A stretch of 64,000 bases of DNA, from NCBI GenBank assembly GCA_008364785.1, contig VTTJ01000005.1:328772-392771 (forward strand). The letters run 5' to 3'. The first letter of the stretch is position 1, and the number at the start of each line of letters is the position of its first letter. Shown piece after piece: positions 8,835 to 17,853 of the stretch. A program made the position numbers and the translations under genes. The DNA is from Bacillus sp. BGMRC 2118 (GTDB taxonomy: Bacteria; Bacillota; Bacilli; Bacillales; SA4). The notes beneath the pieces were generated by a model, which saw only the letters and a program-made list of their open reading frames with translations, did not search any database and was not told the origin of the DNA.

Positions 8835-10049
8835 CTAGTAAAGTGCACTTTTTTCATACAAAAATTCATAGGTTAGGTCTATAAATAAGTAGCTCTTATG
8901 ATTAATTGGAAACGAGAAGGTCCTAATTAAATCACCCGTTTCAATATCACTATATAGATCAGATAGTATTCCCCGTTGTTCTAGCTTCATTTTCATAATA
9001 TTTTCTAAAAAATAAGGTCGAAAACTCCAGTTTTTATTGTAATAATTATGCTGCATCTCCCATCCATTACTTGATTTCACATGGTTTGCAGATTGTTGAA
9101 ATCCATCTTCATCACAAATATAAACCCGAAAAGTAAAATCCGCTAGATATGGAGATACTATTTTTAATAAATCATCACCAGTAAACTGTTTTTTATTTTT
9201 TACTAATAAATCTTTTACTATATTTTGGATGTATTCCCTAAGTTGATATATATTTTGTATCTTTCGTTTCTCATGTTCGATAAACTGTTGAATTTTCACT
9301 TTTAACTTTTCTTTTAAAATTTCTTCTTGTATGAAATTTGATGTAGGTATTTGAAGGTAATAACCTTGATAATACCGGCCACTATTACTCCATGCATATT
9401 GAAGCTGATAGGACGTTTCAATATTTTCATACAACATGGCTGCTCCTATTTTTCTAGCCAGTAATGATAAAGAATAGAGGACATCTTGATAAGACATATA
9501 ATCATTCGATTTGGTTAGCGTATGTAGATCAACTTTTACATAATCTGGAGCTAAGAGACCGATCCTGTCTACATTACCCGTACCACTCCCAACATTATCA
9601 ACTGCAACTTTTATTCCGTACGTTCTATAATATGTTAATAGGTGATGGAGTCGTTCGATATCACCAACAAAATCATGCTCCGTTATTTCTAATACTAAGT
9701 TGGAAAGAGGAAAGCCTTTCTTTTCATACTCAAGTAGTAACGCTAATAATGCCTCTCCGTTGTCATGCATAAGTAAATTCGGATTACGGTTAATAAATAA
9801 TTGAGGATTCATCTCTTGTTTTAGCCAGTAATTAACTGCTTTTGTCACGATCAAATTATCAACTTCCACGCGATACTCATCTGGTACTGTTTCATCTTTG
9901 AAAAATGGACCGAGACTCACAAACCCATTTCCTACTTCATAACGTCCTAACACTTCATATCCGCACACTTTTCTTTCATCCGCTGTAAAAATTGCTTGAA
10001 AATGAGGGACAACCTTCGACATATTAGTTAACACATCAAGTGGATCCAT
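8835..10049 (-). CDS. ykuI: EAL-domain c-di-GMP receptor YkuI
   Basis: 404 residues (B. subtilis YkuI about 407). The EAL-like domain spans about residues 15-250: the signature is EVLGR, followed by INRNP, LEITEHD, VAVDNVGSG, YVKVD, ENIE and QGYYLQ. The second Asp of the canonical DDFG motif is Asn here, as I recall it also is in B. subtilis YkuI, which binds c-di-GMP but for which no phosphodiesterase activity was shown. A linker helix and a PAS-like C-terminal domain (about 270-404) follow. GGAGGTG precedes the ATG. It probably reads c-di-GMP rather than destroying it. Confidence 0.92.
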   Translation of the reverse strand: MDPLDVLTNMSKVVPHFQAIFTADERKVCGYEVLGRYEVGNGFVSLGPFFKDETVPDEYRVEVDNLIVTKAVNYWLKQEMNPQLFINRNPNLLMHDNGEALLALLLEYEKKGFPLSNLVLEITEHDFVGDIERLHHLLTYYRTYGIKVAVDNVGSGTGNVDRIGLLAPDYVKVDLHTLTKSNDYMSYQDVLYSLSLLARKIGAAMLYENIETSYQLQYAWSNSGRYYQGYYLQIPTSNFIQEEILKEKLKVKIQQFIEHEKRKIQNIYQLREYIQNIVKDLLVKNKKQFTGDDLLKIVSPYLADFTFRVYICDEDGFQQSANHVKSSNGWEMQHNYYNKNWSFRPYFLENIMKMKLEQRGILSDLYSDIETGDLIRTFSFPINHKSYLFIDLTYEFLYEKSALY

Positions 10050-10121
10050 TCCACACCTCCATCCCTCTTTTTGGATAATTATACCATGCGTTATGCGAAC
10101 GTTCTATTTTTGCGCTTTACC

Positions 10122-10162
10122 ACATTAACGCACCAGGGGACATGCCCTCGATGCGTTAATGT
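10122..10162 (-). terminator. Hairpin terminator after fadH
   Basis: ACATTAACGCA / TGCGTTAATGT outer stem with an inner AGGGG/CCCT pairing, between fadH and ykuI. The downstream T-content on the minus strand is only moderate. Confidence 0.6.
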
Positions 10163-10176
10163 GTCAGATGTGTATA

Positions 10177-10941
10177 TCAGAATGGAAATTGGTTTAAGTA
10201 CTGGCCACCATCCATCGTAATGCATTCTCCATTAATGTATGCTGCTTCTTTAGAGAATAAAAATGCAGCAAGTCCAGCAATTTCTTCTGGTGTTCCAAGT
10301 CTTTTTAGAGGCACACTTTGTATCGTTCTTTTCGCTGCTTCCTCTGATTCCCAAAGTTTATCTGCACCTCCTGTTCGCTCAATGGGTCCTGGCGCAATAG
10401 CATTTACGCGTATCCCATACTTCACGCCCCATTCTACAGCTAAAGTTTTTGTCATCGACAATACCCCAGCCTTGGCACTAGCAGAGTGTATGACACCTGC
10501 TCCTGCTCCCCATGCGTATGTAGCTACCATGTTTATAATACTTCCCTTTATGCCTTTTTCAATCCAGTACTTCCCAACAGCAGAACTGCAATAAAACGTT
10601 CCATTTAATACGATATCGATGACTGACTTCCAGCCGTTAACAGAGAGGTTCTCTGCTGGACAAATAAAATTTCCAGCTGCATTATTGACTAAGTAGTCAA
10701 TTCTACCAAATGTCTTTACGGTTTCATCCACCATATGCTTGACATGTTCTGGTTCTCTAACGTCCATTTGAATGGTTAATACTTGCCCATCAAATGTTTC
10801 AATATCCTTCTTTGCTTCATCTAGTCTTTCTATATTTCGTCCTGTTATGACAACATATGCCCCGTCTTGTGCGAAGCGCTTTGCCATATATTTCCCCATA
10901 CCGTTCGATCCACCTGTTACAATGGCTACTTTCTCTCTCAT
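10177..10941 (-). CDS. fadH: 2,4-dienoyl-CoA reductase FadH (YkuF), SDR family
   Basis: 254 residues, a classical short-chain dehydrogenase. The NADPH motif is TGGSNGMGKYMAKRF, with NNAAGNF in the middle. The active-site segment is HSASAKAG: the usual YxxxK Tyr is missing, as is typical of peroxisomal-type dienoyl-CoA reductases. This enzyme removes double bonds from polyunsaturated acyl-CoAs so that beta-oxidation can proceed. Its position between ykuE and ykuI matches B. subtilis. The ribosome site is AAAGGAGTG. Confidence 0.92.
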   Translation of the reverse strand: MREKVAIVTGGSNGMGKYMAKRFAQDGAYVVITGRNIERLDEAKKDIETFDGQVLTIQMDVREPEHVKHMVDETVKTFGRIDYLVNNAAGNFICPAENLSVNGWKSVIDIVLNGTFYCSSAVGKYWIEKGIKGSIINMVATYAWGAGAGVIHSASAKAGVLSMTKTLAVEWGVKYGIRVNAIAPGPIERTGGADKLWESEEAAKRTIQSVPLKRLGTPEEIAGLAAFLFSKEAAYINGECITMDGGQYLNQFPF

Positions 10942-11095
10942 CCAATCACTCCTTTATATTTATCATTCATTACTATTCTACCAAAATTAAATTGTCAGAA
11001 TAGTAGTCTTACTAATAAAATACAGAAAAAAAACTTAATTCCAATTAAAATTTTGTTAAAATAATGAAAGATGTAATAAATATGGAGGTGGTTAT

Positions 11096-11494
11096 TTGCC
11101 TCATGTGATAACCATATCTTGTGAAAATGATATTTTGTATGCAATTTCTGTAGCCCATGAAAAAATGAATAAGTTACCTTATAGTGTTGTAGAGAAGCAA
11201 AAGGTTATGGTGGCAATCTCTGAGCTCTGTAAGAATATATTACTTCACTCTGGTACTACAGGTGAAGTAATGATTGAATCTACTTCAAACGGACTCCGTA
11301 TCACCACCACGGATCATGGGATAGGTATTCAATCGCTCAACGAAGCATTGGAAGAAGGAAGATGCTATCCAAATTCAAAAGGACTTGGACTTGGTCTTCG
11401 GGGAGTTAAGCGAATGATGGATGTTTTTATAATCCAATCAATAAAAGAATCAGGCACCAAAATTATCGTAGAGAAATGGTCTAACAACTATTGA
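11096..11494 (+). CDS. RsbT-like anti-sigma/serine kinase (HATPase_c)
   Basis: 132 residues starting at TTG behind GGAGGTG. GHKL ATPase motifs are intact: N-box AISELCKNILLHSG, G1 box DHGIGI, and G2 GLGLGLRGVKRMMD. These closely follow RsbT, the kinase that phosphorylates the stressosome STAS proteins RsbR/RsbS and then activates the RsbU phosphatase. The next gene encodes an RsbR-type STAS protein, its likely partner. No RsbU, RsbV, RsbW or sigma-B gene is nearby, so this is an orphan module. Confidence 0.85.
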   Translation: MPHVITISCENDILYAISVAHEKMNKLPYSVVEKQKVMVAISELCKNILLHSGTTGEVMIESTSNGLRITTTDHGIGIQSLNEALEEGRCYPNSKGLGLGLRGVKRMMDVFIIQSIKESGTKIIVEKWSNNY

Positions 11495-11523
11495 AAAAAG
11501 AAAAGTAAAAGTGAGGGGTTTCT

Positions 11524-12345
11524 GTGGATAAACTGCAATATATAGAGAATCAAAGTTTTAAAGAATTTCTATATTCCAATCAAGATGTATTTGATCGAGT
11601 ATTACATGATCGAACACAATACATTTTCCTACAAGTTAAGAATTCTAGTATTGAAGAAAAAAGTATCTTTGAAATTGCGAAAAAAATTGTCCATTTCATT
11701 GATTCAGACAGTGAATCCCAACTGATTAATCTTGCTAGGGAGCAAGGAATGATTTGGGCAAAAAGTGAACTACAATCAATGGTTAAACTTGAATATCTAC
11801 ATGAGCTGAGAAGTCTTTATTGGGAACTATTACAACAATACTTTAAAAACGTTACGATTGACATAGATGTATTCTTCACTTTAGAAAAGAAAACAAATCA
11901 CTTCATTGATACATACCTAAAAACATATATTGCAAGTTACAATGACTATCGCAATAAGTTATTTCAAACACAACGCGAAGTGATTGAAGAGTTATCTGTC
12001 CCGATTATCCCTTTAACGGATAGTACAGCCATACTACCTATTGTTGGTACGATGGATACCTCCCGTGCAAAACGGCTACAAGAAAAGGCACTAATAGAAA
12101 TTGAGAAGCAAAAGTTTCAGCGTATAATTATAGACTTGTCAGGAGTAGCCTATATGGATACTGCTGTTGTAAGCCACCTCTTCAAGATTGTTGATGGATT
12201 CATGCTATTAGGTTGTGTAGCAATCGTAACAGGAATTCGCTCTGAAGTCGCAAACACGATGATCGAACTTGGTGTTTCCATAGCAGAGAGAGTGAAAACA
12301 AAAGCAAATTTACAACAAGCAATTGAGGAACTTCAACTTATCTAG
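11524..12345 (+). CDS. RsbR-like stressosome STAS protein
   Basis: 273 residues from a GTG with GAGGGG upstream. The N-terminal 150 residues are helical (globin-like sensor position in RsbR proteins) and of unknown input. The C-terminal STAS domain (about 160-273) reads IIIDLSGVAYMDTAVVSHLF then TGIRSEVANTMIELG. The two Thr residues (in MDT and ANT) align with the phosphorylated Thr171 and Thr205 of B. subtilis RsbR, so control by the adjacent RsbT-like kinase is plausible. No RsbS is present. Confidence 0.85.
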   Translation: MDKLQYIENQSFKEFLYSNQDVFDRVLHDRTQYIFLQVKNSSIEEKSIFEIAKKIVHFIDSDSESQLINLAREQGMIWAKSELQSMVKLEYLHELRSLYWELLQQYFKNVTIDIDVFFTLEKKTNHFIDTYLKTYIASYNDYRNKLFQTQREVIEELSVPIIPLTDSTAILPIVGTMDTSRAKRLQEKALIEIEKQKFQRIIIDLSGVAYMDTAVVSHLFKIVDGFMLLGCVAIVTGIRSEVANTMIELGVSIAERVKTKANLQQAIEELQLI

Positions 12346-12348
12346 TAT

Positions 12349-12374
12349 GCAGTCTCTTTTAGGGACTGCTTTTT
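12349..12374 (+). terminator. Intrinsic terminator of the RsbT/RsbR-like pair
   Basis: GCAGTC / GGACTGC stem followed by TTTTT, four bases after the RsbR-like stop codon. Confidence 0.7.
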
Positions 12375-12443
12375 AAATTGTAATATTTTCATAACAATCA
12401 CAATAAAAAATCCATGTTATAATTTAAAGTAGCACACGTAGAA

Positions 12444-13331
12444 ATGAGTTGGAATACAGCAATGGGTAAACAATATTCGAGAAGAACATTCTTAAAAAAA
12501 GCATTAACACTGACAGTAGGTACTATTCTCACAACGATGGCAGGATATTCGTATGTGAGATATTTTGAGCCTAGTCAGCTAGAAATAAACCGATATACAT
12601 ATCAGGCACCACTCATTCCTCAAAAATTTAACGGAATTAAAATTCTCCAATTTAGTGATACACACATAGGGCATTATTATGACATTGAAAAGTTTAAAAC
12701 ACTCATAAAGAAAATAAATAAAGAAGAACCCGATCTTGTTTTTTTTACAGGTGATTTAATTGACGCACCAGATTTATATAAAGATGGAAATAAGCTAATA
12801 CCACTGCTTCATTCTATCCAAGCACCACTTGGGAAATTCGCCATATATGGTAACCATGACCACGGAGGCTATGGAACAGAATCCTATAAAAAGATCATGG
12901 AGAGTGCTGGCTTTACTCTACTAGTCAACACTTTTTCTCCCATAACAATATTGAAAGAACAAATCGTTGTTGCAGGACTTGATGATTATATGCTGGGTCG
13001 TCCGGATTTTGAAGAAACATTACGAGAAATACCTGAAAATATGTTTACCATCTTCCTAGCACATGAACCGGATGTGGCTAAAATAAGTCAATCCTATCCT
13101 GTTCACCTACAGTTATCTGGGCATAGTCACGGTGGACAAATTAAGCTTCCCTTTATTGGTCCTATTGTAACACCACCTTATGCAACAGATTATACAGAAG
13201 GGTTCTATGAACTTGGCAACTATCCCTTAACAGTATATGTGAATAGAGGTCTTGGTACGACACGCGTTCCATTCCGTTTTTTATCGAAACCTGAGATAGC
13301 CGTTTTCACGTTACAATCATCAACAACATAA
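12444..13331 (+). CDS. ykuE: Tat-exported metallophosphoesterase YkuE
   Basis: 295 residues. A twin-arginine signal (SRRTFLKKALTLTVGTIL) occupies the N terminus. All calcineurin-like metallophosphoesterase motifs are present: FSDTHIGH, FTGDLID, YGNHDHG, LAHEPD and LSGHSHGG. B. subtilis YkuE is exported by the TatAyCy pathway and is cell-wall associated. ATG 12444 is taken as the start; ATG 12462, closer to the RR motif, is an alternative. It is flanked by terminators on both sides, so it is probably monocistronic. Confidence 0.92.
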   Translation: MSWNTAMGKQYSRRTFLKKALTLTVGTILTTMAGYSYVRYFEPSQLEINRYTYQAPLIPQKFNGIKILQFSDTHIGHYYDIEKFKTLIKKINKEEPDLVFFTGDLIDAPDLYKDGNKLIPLLHSIQAPLGKFAIYGNHDHGGYGTESYKKIMESAGFTLLVNTFSPITILKEQIVVAGLDDYMLGRPDFEETLREIPENMFTIFLAHEPDVAKISQSYPVHLQLSGHSHGGQIKLPFIGPIVTPPYATDYTEGFYELGNYPLTVYVNRGLGTTRVPFRFLSKPEIAVFTLQSSTT

Positions 13332-13369
13332 AAAGACCATATTTACTAGTATTAGTAAGTATGGTCTTA
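13331..13369. terminator. Bidirectional terminator between ykuE and the GGDEF-EAL gene
   Basis: AAGACCAT / ATGGTCTT stem extended inward by TTTACTA / TAGTAAG, with A-rich and T-rich flanks, between convergent genes. Confidence 0.7.
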
Positions 13370-13373
13370 CGTT

Positions 13374-15491
13374 TTATTTCATTAAATATTCTTGTTCGAT
13401 TTGTTCAGCGGGCTTTGGTTTACTAAATAGAAAACCTTGAGCTTTATGACAAGCTACCTTTCTCAAGAAATCTGCCTGCTCCTTTTGCTCGACTCCTTCA
13501 GCAATAACATTGAATCCTAAACTTTCTGCAAGGTGGATAATCGTTGTTGTGATTGCCGCATCTTTATTATCCGTTAACACATCTCTTACAAATGACTGAT
13601 CAATTTTCAGCGTATTTAACGGAAATCTTTTCAAATAGCTTAGTGAGGAATATCCTGTTCCAAAATCATCTATTGAGATTTGAACCCCTAAATCCTTTAG
13701 ACGGTGCAAGATCAATATTGTTTCCTTCGTATCTTGCATGGCACCTTCTGTTATTTCAATTTCTAATTGACTTGCATCTATATTATTTTTATCTATTGCA
13801 TGTTTGATAATCTCAACTAAATTTGGTTGTTGGAATTGTCTGGCTGATAAATTAACAGCAATAATTAGGTTGTGATAGCCTTTTTGATTCCATTCTTTTA
13901 TTTGACGACATACCTCTTCAATGACCCATTCACCAATCGGAATAATTAACCCTGTTTCCTCCGCTAATGGAATAAAATCTGCTGGTGATACAAATCCAAG
14001 TAATCCGCAGTTCCATCTTAATAGTGCTTCAAAACTGTTAATTTCACCCGTATATAAATCAATTTGAGGTTGGAAGTTTAGGATGAGCTCATCCTTTTCA
14101 ATTGCTCTCCGGAGACATGTTTCAAGGAGCATTGATTGTGAATCACCTTTTTGCATGTCATTTGAATAAAATTGATAGTGCCCTCTCCCACGTTCCTTCA
14201 CTTGATAAAGGGCGGTATCAGCATTTTTTATTAATGTTTCCCCGTCTGTTCCATCATTAGGATACAGACTAATTCCTACACTAGGGGTTACATAAAATTC
14301 TTGAGCCGTTAACAAAAACGGCTGTTTAAATAACTCGAGTACCTTTTCAGCAATAATAACTGAGGATATACGATTAATATCTTCAGCAATTAAGATAAAT
14401 TCGTCTCCACCTTGACGATAAACCGTTATCTCAAAGCCTTCTATTGAGGTAAGGCGCACAGCCACTTCCTTTAATAACAGATCTCCCACATTATGACCCA
14501 TACTGTCATTCAGGAATTTGAAACGGTCTAAATCTAAATACATAAGTGCAAACTGTCCTGATTCGTCATGAGCTCTTTCAATGTAATGTTGAATTTGTTC
14601 TTTTAATAGACTACGATTAGGGAGTCCTGTAAGGTGATCATGATAAGCGATAAATTTCATAACCTCATCATTTTTCACTTGTTCTGTAATATCACGTATT
14701 ATAATGTAAACACCTGTTATTTCATTGTTCACAACAATTGGGATCATCTTTACTTGGGCATGAATAAGTTCACCATTTTTATGAATAAATTGACAAGTTA
14801 AGTTATCACGTGTATTCCCTTCGCTAGTAAATACAAGAGCATCTTGAACAATCCTTACATGTTCTTCAATTAATAAGTCAGAAATATTAAGATGCTTAAG
14901 TTCTCGTTCCGTATATCCTGTTATAGAATAGGCAGAAGGATTCGCCTGCAAAATTACCCCGCTTTTAGTAAGTGAACAAACCGCATCCATGTTATGATCC
15001 ATTAAGGAACGGTACCGTTGCTCACTTTCACTAAGTCTTAACTTCTCAATCACTTTATCTGTAATGTCCCTCGTTACACTAACAACAAATTGACATTTAC
15101 CCTGTTCATCGAAAATTGGTGTTAAAATCGATTCCCCATATATTTGTTCTTCATTAATCGTGACAAAATCCTGAAACGCAAGAGGCTCTTTTTTACAAAC
15201 TGCCTCTTCATATTGAGCTTGTAGATGCTCTGCAACTTCAACAGGCAAGCTTTCTTGTAATGTTTTCCCTATTGTTTCTTCAGAGATACTCGCATACTTT
15301 AATGCTTCATTATTAGCATAAAGATAACGAAAAGAACCGTCTTCCTCTACTTTCATTAAGTAGACTAAGTCCTTTATTGCACTCAATATAATTTCATTTA
15401 TAATCTTTTCCATTTTATCGACATAGTCTTTATTCCAATCGCTATCATCAAGTAGCGGCATCATCCTGCTCATCTTGTATCGCATCCCCAA
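13374..15491 (-). CDS. PAS-PAS-GGDEF-EAL c-di-GMP metabolic protein
   Basis: 705 residues, no membrane segment, so cytoplasmic. There are two PAS domains (about residues 25-150 and 155-275, the second followed by a PAC motif TGVYIIIRDITEQVK), then GGDEF (about 280-440, with intact GGDEF in YRQGGDEFILIA) and EAL (about 455-700). The EAL catalytic set looks complete: EALLRW, NLSARQF, IEITEG, DDFGTGYSSL, LKIDQSF, EGVE and QGFLFSKP. It could both make and degrade c-di-GMP under PAS control. The start is uncertain: TTG 15491 and ATGs at 15485 and 15473 are all possible. Confidence 0.93.
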   Translation of the reverse strand: MGMRYKMSRMMPLLDDSDWNKDYVDKMEKIINEIILSAIKDLVYLMKVEEDGSFRYLYANNEALKYASISEETIGKTLQESLPVEVAEHLQAQYEEAVCKKEPLAFQDFVTINEEQIYGESILTPIFDEQGKCQFVVSVTRDITDKVIEKLRLSESEQRYRSLMDHNMDAVCSLTKSGVILQANPSAYSITGYTERELKHLNISDLLIEEHVRIVQDALVFTSEGNTRDNLTCQFIHKNGELIHAQVKMIPIVVNNEITGVYIIIRDITEQVKNDEVMKFIAYHDHLTGLPNRSLLKEQIQHYIERAHDESGQFALMYLDLDRFKFLNDSMGHNVGDLLLKEVAVRLTSIEGFEITVYRQGGDEFILIAEDINRISSVIIAEKVLELFKQPFLLTAQEFYVTPSVGISLYPNDGTDGETLIKNADTALYQVKERGRGHYQFYSNDMQKGDSQSMLLETCLRRAIEKDELILNFQPQIDLYTGEINSFEALLRWNCGLLGFVSPADFIPLAEETGLIIPIGEWVIEEVCRQIKEWNQKGYHNLIIAVNLSARQFQQPNLVEIIKHAIDKNNIDASQLEIEITEGAMQDTKETILILHRLKDLGVQISIDDFGTGYSSLSYLKRFPLNTLKIDQSFVRDVLTDNKDAAITTTIIHLAESLGFNVIAEGVEQKEQADFLRKVACHKAQGFLFSKPKPAEQIEQEYLMK

Positions 15492-15684
15492 GTATAATTA
15501 GCTATTAGTTATTTTAACACAGTCTGTACAAAAACAGACTTTGAGATTAATCTTATATTTACTATTCCACTTCAAGCGAAATCATTCCTTTTTTTACGAC
15601 AAAAAATGACACTTTTTTACTATAACAAAATTTTGCGAAAAATAGAAGAGTACTTGAACAATTACACATATCTTTATTTAGAAA

Positions 15685-15867
15685 GGTTCTTTTTTTAAAC
15701 CTTGTTGCTTTTCATCAATTATTTTTGGTGTACAACCAAGTTCTATAGGCAATTGAAGTTGATTAGAATAGTTCAACTCTCTTTATGTATAGAAATATCT
15801 AAACCCTAAGGTAAAAATCCGGATTTTTGGATTTTTACTAGAAAGCAACAATCTATACGAAATGGTT
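15685..15867 (-). repeat. AT-rich MITE-like repeat
   Basis: Reads on the minus strand as TTCGTATAGATTGTTGCTTT through ACCTTAGG and AAAGAGAGTTG to AAAAGCAACAAGGTTT. It is the same element as at 43524-43688 with imperfect terminal inverted repeats. The rest of the 570-bp space (15492-16063) shows nothing I can support as a gene; an AGGAGGTGA near 15932 leads only into a very short frame. Confidence 0.65.
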
Positions 15868-16063
15868 AATGCTCTGTAGTCAAAAAAACTGTTTCACCTA
15901 AAAAACACAAACCTTTTTTACTATATCAATGGAGGTGATTCTTTTCGCTTTGTGGTGAATGGTATTCAGTTTTCTCCGACACTTATTGATTATAGTGGGA
16001 TAATTTTAATACGAATAAAAGTGATGTACCAACAAACCGTAATAACAACTTCTATATACTATC

Positions 16064-16414
16064 CTATATAATCCAATAGCCAACTCCAAATAAACCAATA
16101 GATATAGATAATGTACCACTTATATAGTACAAGCAAGCTATCCATCTTTTTTGATGTATAAACTTCACACAATCTAGCGCAAACGTGGAATATGTTGTAA
16201 ACGAACCAATTAATCCAACGGTTATCATAATGAAAATTAGACTTGGTAATGAATGGTACTTATTCATGAAAACACCAAGTGCGAAAGAACCTGTTCCATT
16301 TACAATTAAAGTTGAAACATAAGCATTTGTAAGATATTTAGTGGTTATAACACCTATTATATATCTACCTATTGCCCCAAAGATCCCGCCAATGCATACA
16401 GCTAAAAATGTCAT
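16064..16414 (-). CDS. fluC: Fluoride channel FluC (CrcB), second copy
   Basis: 116 residues, four membrane helices. The fold-typical GGIFGAIGRYII near the N terminus, NGTGSFALGVF, and GLIGSFTTYSTF with its central Phe/Thr/Ser pore residues are present. FluC proteins are dual-topology dimers exporting F-. The start ATG overlaps the upstream fluC stop by four bases (ATGA), so translation is probably coupled and the two may form an antiparallel heterodimer. Confidence 0.93.
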   Translation of the reverse strand: MTFLAVCIGGIFGAIGRYIIGVITTKYLTNAYVSTLIVNGTGSFALGVFMNKYHSLPSLIFIMITVGLIGSFTTYSTFALDCVKFIHQKRWIACLYYISGTLSISIGLFGVGYWII

Positions 16415-16803
16415 GTTCCATCACTTCCTTGTGTTCCCATGATTTTTATTGTTGCTGAAATTCCGAGTATTACACCACCGATACCTAATAGTATGGTACT
16501 CACTAAATAGGCAAGTGCTATTATGGTAAATCCTTCATTCATTAAAGATACGAGTTCCAACGATAATGTAGACATCGTCGTAAAACCTCCGCATACACCT
16601 GTTGCAATAAACGGCCATATCCAACTGTTTTCCTTCTTTGTACTTAGGAGGGCATAAATACTTCCAATTAGAAGACAGCCAACTACATTAACAATTAGGG
16701 TTCCCACTAGTGGAACAGTAACAAAAGTACTTATTCCATATCTTGACCCTGCTCCTATCATACCCCCGAGGGCAACATACACAACTTCTATTTTTTTCAT
16801 CAA
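16411..16803 (-). CDS. fluC: Fluoride channel FluC (CrcB), first copy
   Basis: 130 residues with four membrane helices and the same signatures (GGMIGAGSRYGIS, NVVGCLLIGSI, GVCGGFTTMSTLSLE). Tandem crcB pairs are common in Bacilli and encode the two orientations of the channel. GGGAG lies eight bases upstream of the ATG. The 84 bp upstream show no recognisable fluoride riboswitch, which often precedes such genes. Confidence 0.93.
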   Translation of the reverse strand: MMKKIEVVYVALGGMIGAGSRYGISTFVTVPLVGTLIVNVVGCLLIGSIYALLSTKKENSWIWPFIATGVCGGFTTMSTLSLELVSLMNEGFTIIALAYLVSTILLGIGGVILGISATIKIMGTQGSDGT

Positions 16804-16887
16804 AAGACTCCCATTTTTTGTAATACATGCTCAAAACTTACTACATACCCATATTATATATCGATTTAATATAAAGGAGGCAAAAAG

Positions 16888-17079
16888 ATGTATCCTGCTT
16901 ATCGTACAACTCATCATCATGATCAACGGTTTCCGTTTTACCCTGCACTTCCCTTTTTAGCTGGCTTAGCTGTCAGTCCATTTTTATATGGTCCTAGACC
17001 TTACTATGGATATGGCTATTGGGGTCCTAGACCTCGTCCGTATTACCCACCATTTTATGGCCCAGGTTATTGGTGGTAA
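16888..17079 (+). CDS. Tyr/Pro/Gly-rich small protein (possible spore coat component)
   Basis: 63 residues, strongly biased: His-rich start (RTTHHHDQRF), a short hydrophobic stretch (about 22-34), then a C-terminal half of Tyr, Pro, Gly and Trp (GPRPYYGYGYWGPRPRPYYP). AGGAGG precedes the ATG and a clean terminator follows, which supports a real gene. Similar Tyr/Gly/Pro-rich short proteins occur in spore coats and other insoluble layers, but I do not recognise this one. CATATTATA 30 bp upstream fits a sigma-K -10 (CATAnnnTA) loosely. Confidence 0.75.
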   Translation: MYPAYRTTHHHDQRFPFYPALPFLAGLAVSPFLYGPRPYYGYGYWGPRPRPYYPPFYGPGYWW

Positions 17080-17087
17080 TTGATCAA

Positions 17088-17117
17088 AGAGCCTTCCTGT
17101 GCAAGGCTCTTTTTATT
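17088..17117 (+). terminator. Intrinsic terminator
   Basis: AGAGCCTT / AAGGCTCT stem with a seven-base loop followed by TTTTATT, eight bases after the Tyr/Pro-rich gene. Confidence 0.8.
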
Positions 17118-17264
17118 AGAACAATCTCTAAATTATTGCATAGTAGAAGATTAGAGTAACGGTATAAATGTAGCTAAAAAGGGATTCCCCCTCAGTCACA
17201 TCTTGTTCATGAAGGATCTTAGCGTAAATTGTACTTACTTAAAATAGAAGAAGGTTGTGGTAAA

Positions 17265-17759
17265 ATGATCCATATTACAAAGCGAGGAGAAACATTAGAA
17301 AGCATCGCCCTGGATTACCGAACGACTGTACAAGTACTCATGCAGGAGAATACCATTTCAAATCCCAATATCATCTATGTGGGTCAACCCATTACGATCC
17401 CCGGATTACCTTCACCTGACAGCATTCCTTATACCATTTGGGTATCACTTTCGAAAAAGACCCTGAGACTTTATAACCAATATAAATTAGTGAAAATCTA
17501 CCCTGTTGCAATTGGGAGAATGCTGCATCAAACACCAGTAGGAGATTTCGTCATTGTAAACAGGGAACCAAACCCAGGAGGTCCTTTCGGAAAGATGTGG
17601 TTGAGCTTATCGAAGATTCACTATGGTATCCACGGTACCAATAACCCAAGCTCCATTGGAAAAGCTGTCTCGTTAGGCTGTATTCGTATGTACAACGAAG
17701 ACGTAATAGAACTCTCTACAATTGTCCCTAATGGAACTGGTGTTTTTATACGGCCTTAA
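17265..17759 (+). CDS. ykuD: LysM L,D-transpeptidase (YkuD family)
   Basis: About 164 residues from ATG 17265, the length of B. subtilis YkuD; an upstream TTG at 17229 is possible but less likely. The N-terminal LysM (about residues 1-50, [20 protein letters not shown]) binds peptidoglycan. The C-terminal L,D-transpeptidase domain has the catalytic His/Cys motif [20 protein letters not shown]. YkuD enzymes make 3-3 cross-links in peptidoglycan; B. subtilis YkuD is sporulation-associated. No signal peptide is seen, as in B. subtilis. Confidence 0.92.
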   Translation: MIHITKRGETLESIALDYRTTVQVLMQENTISNPNIIYVGQPITIPGLPSPDSIPYTIWVSLSKKTLRLYNQYKLVKIYPVAIGRMLHQTPVGDFVIVNREPNPGGPFGKMWLSLSKIHYGIHGTNNPSSIGKAVSLGCIRMYNEDVIELSTIVPNGTGVFIRP

Positions 17760-17853
17760 TTTTAAGCAAAATACTTATTTTCTTGACTTTCTTAAAAAAA
17801 TTTGGCAATTTTACAAAAATAAGATATGATTAGGAAAAGAAAGGAGATATGAC

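Noticed and set aside
15925..16063. AGGAGGTGA motif suggesting a small gene
   Set aside because: The following frames end after a few codons, except a 45-codon frame without a start codon at the right distance.
16804..16887. Fluoride riboswitch before the fluC pair
   Set aside because: No GGNGAUGG / CGCC-type conserved elements were found in the 84-bp leader; only a ribosome site is visible.
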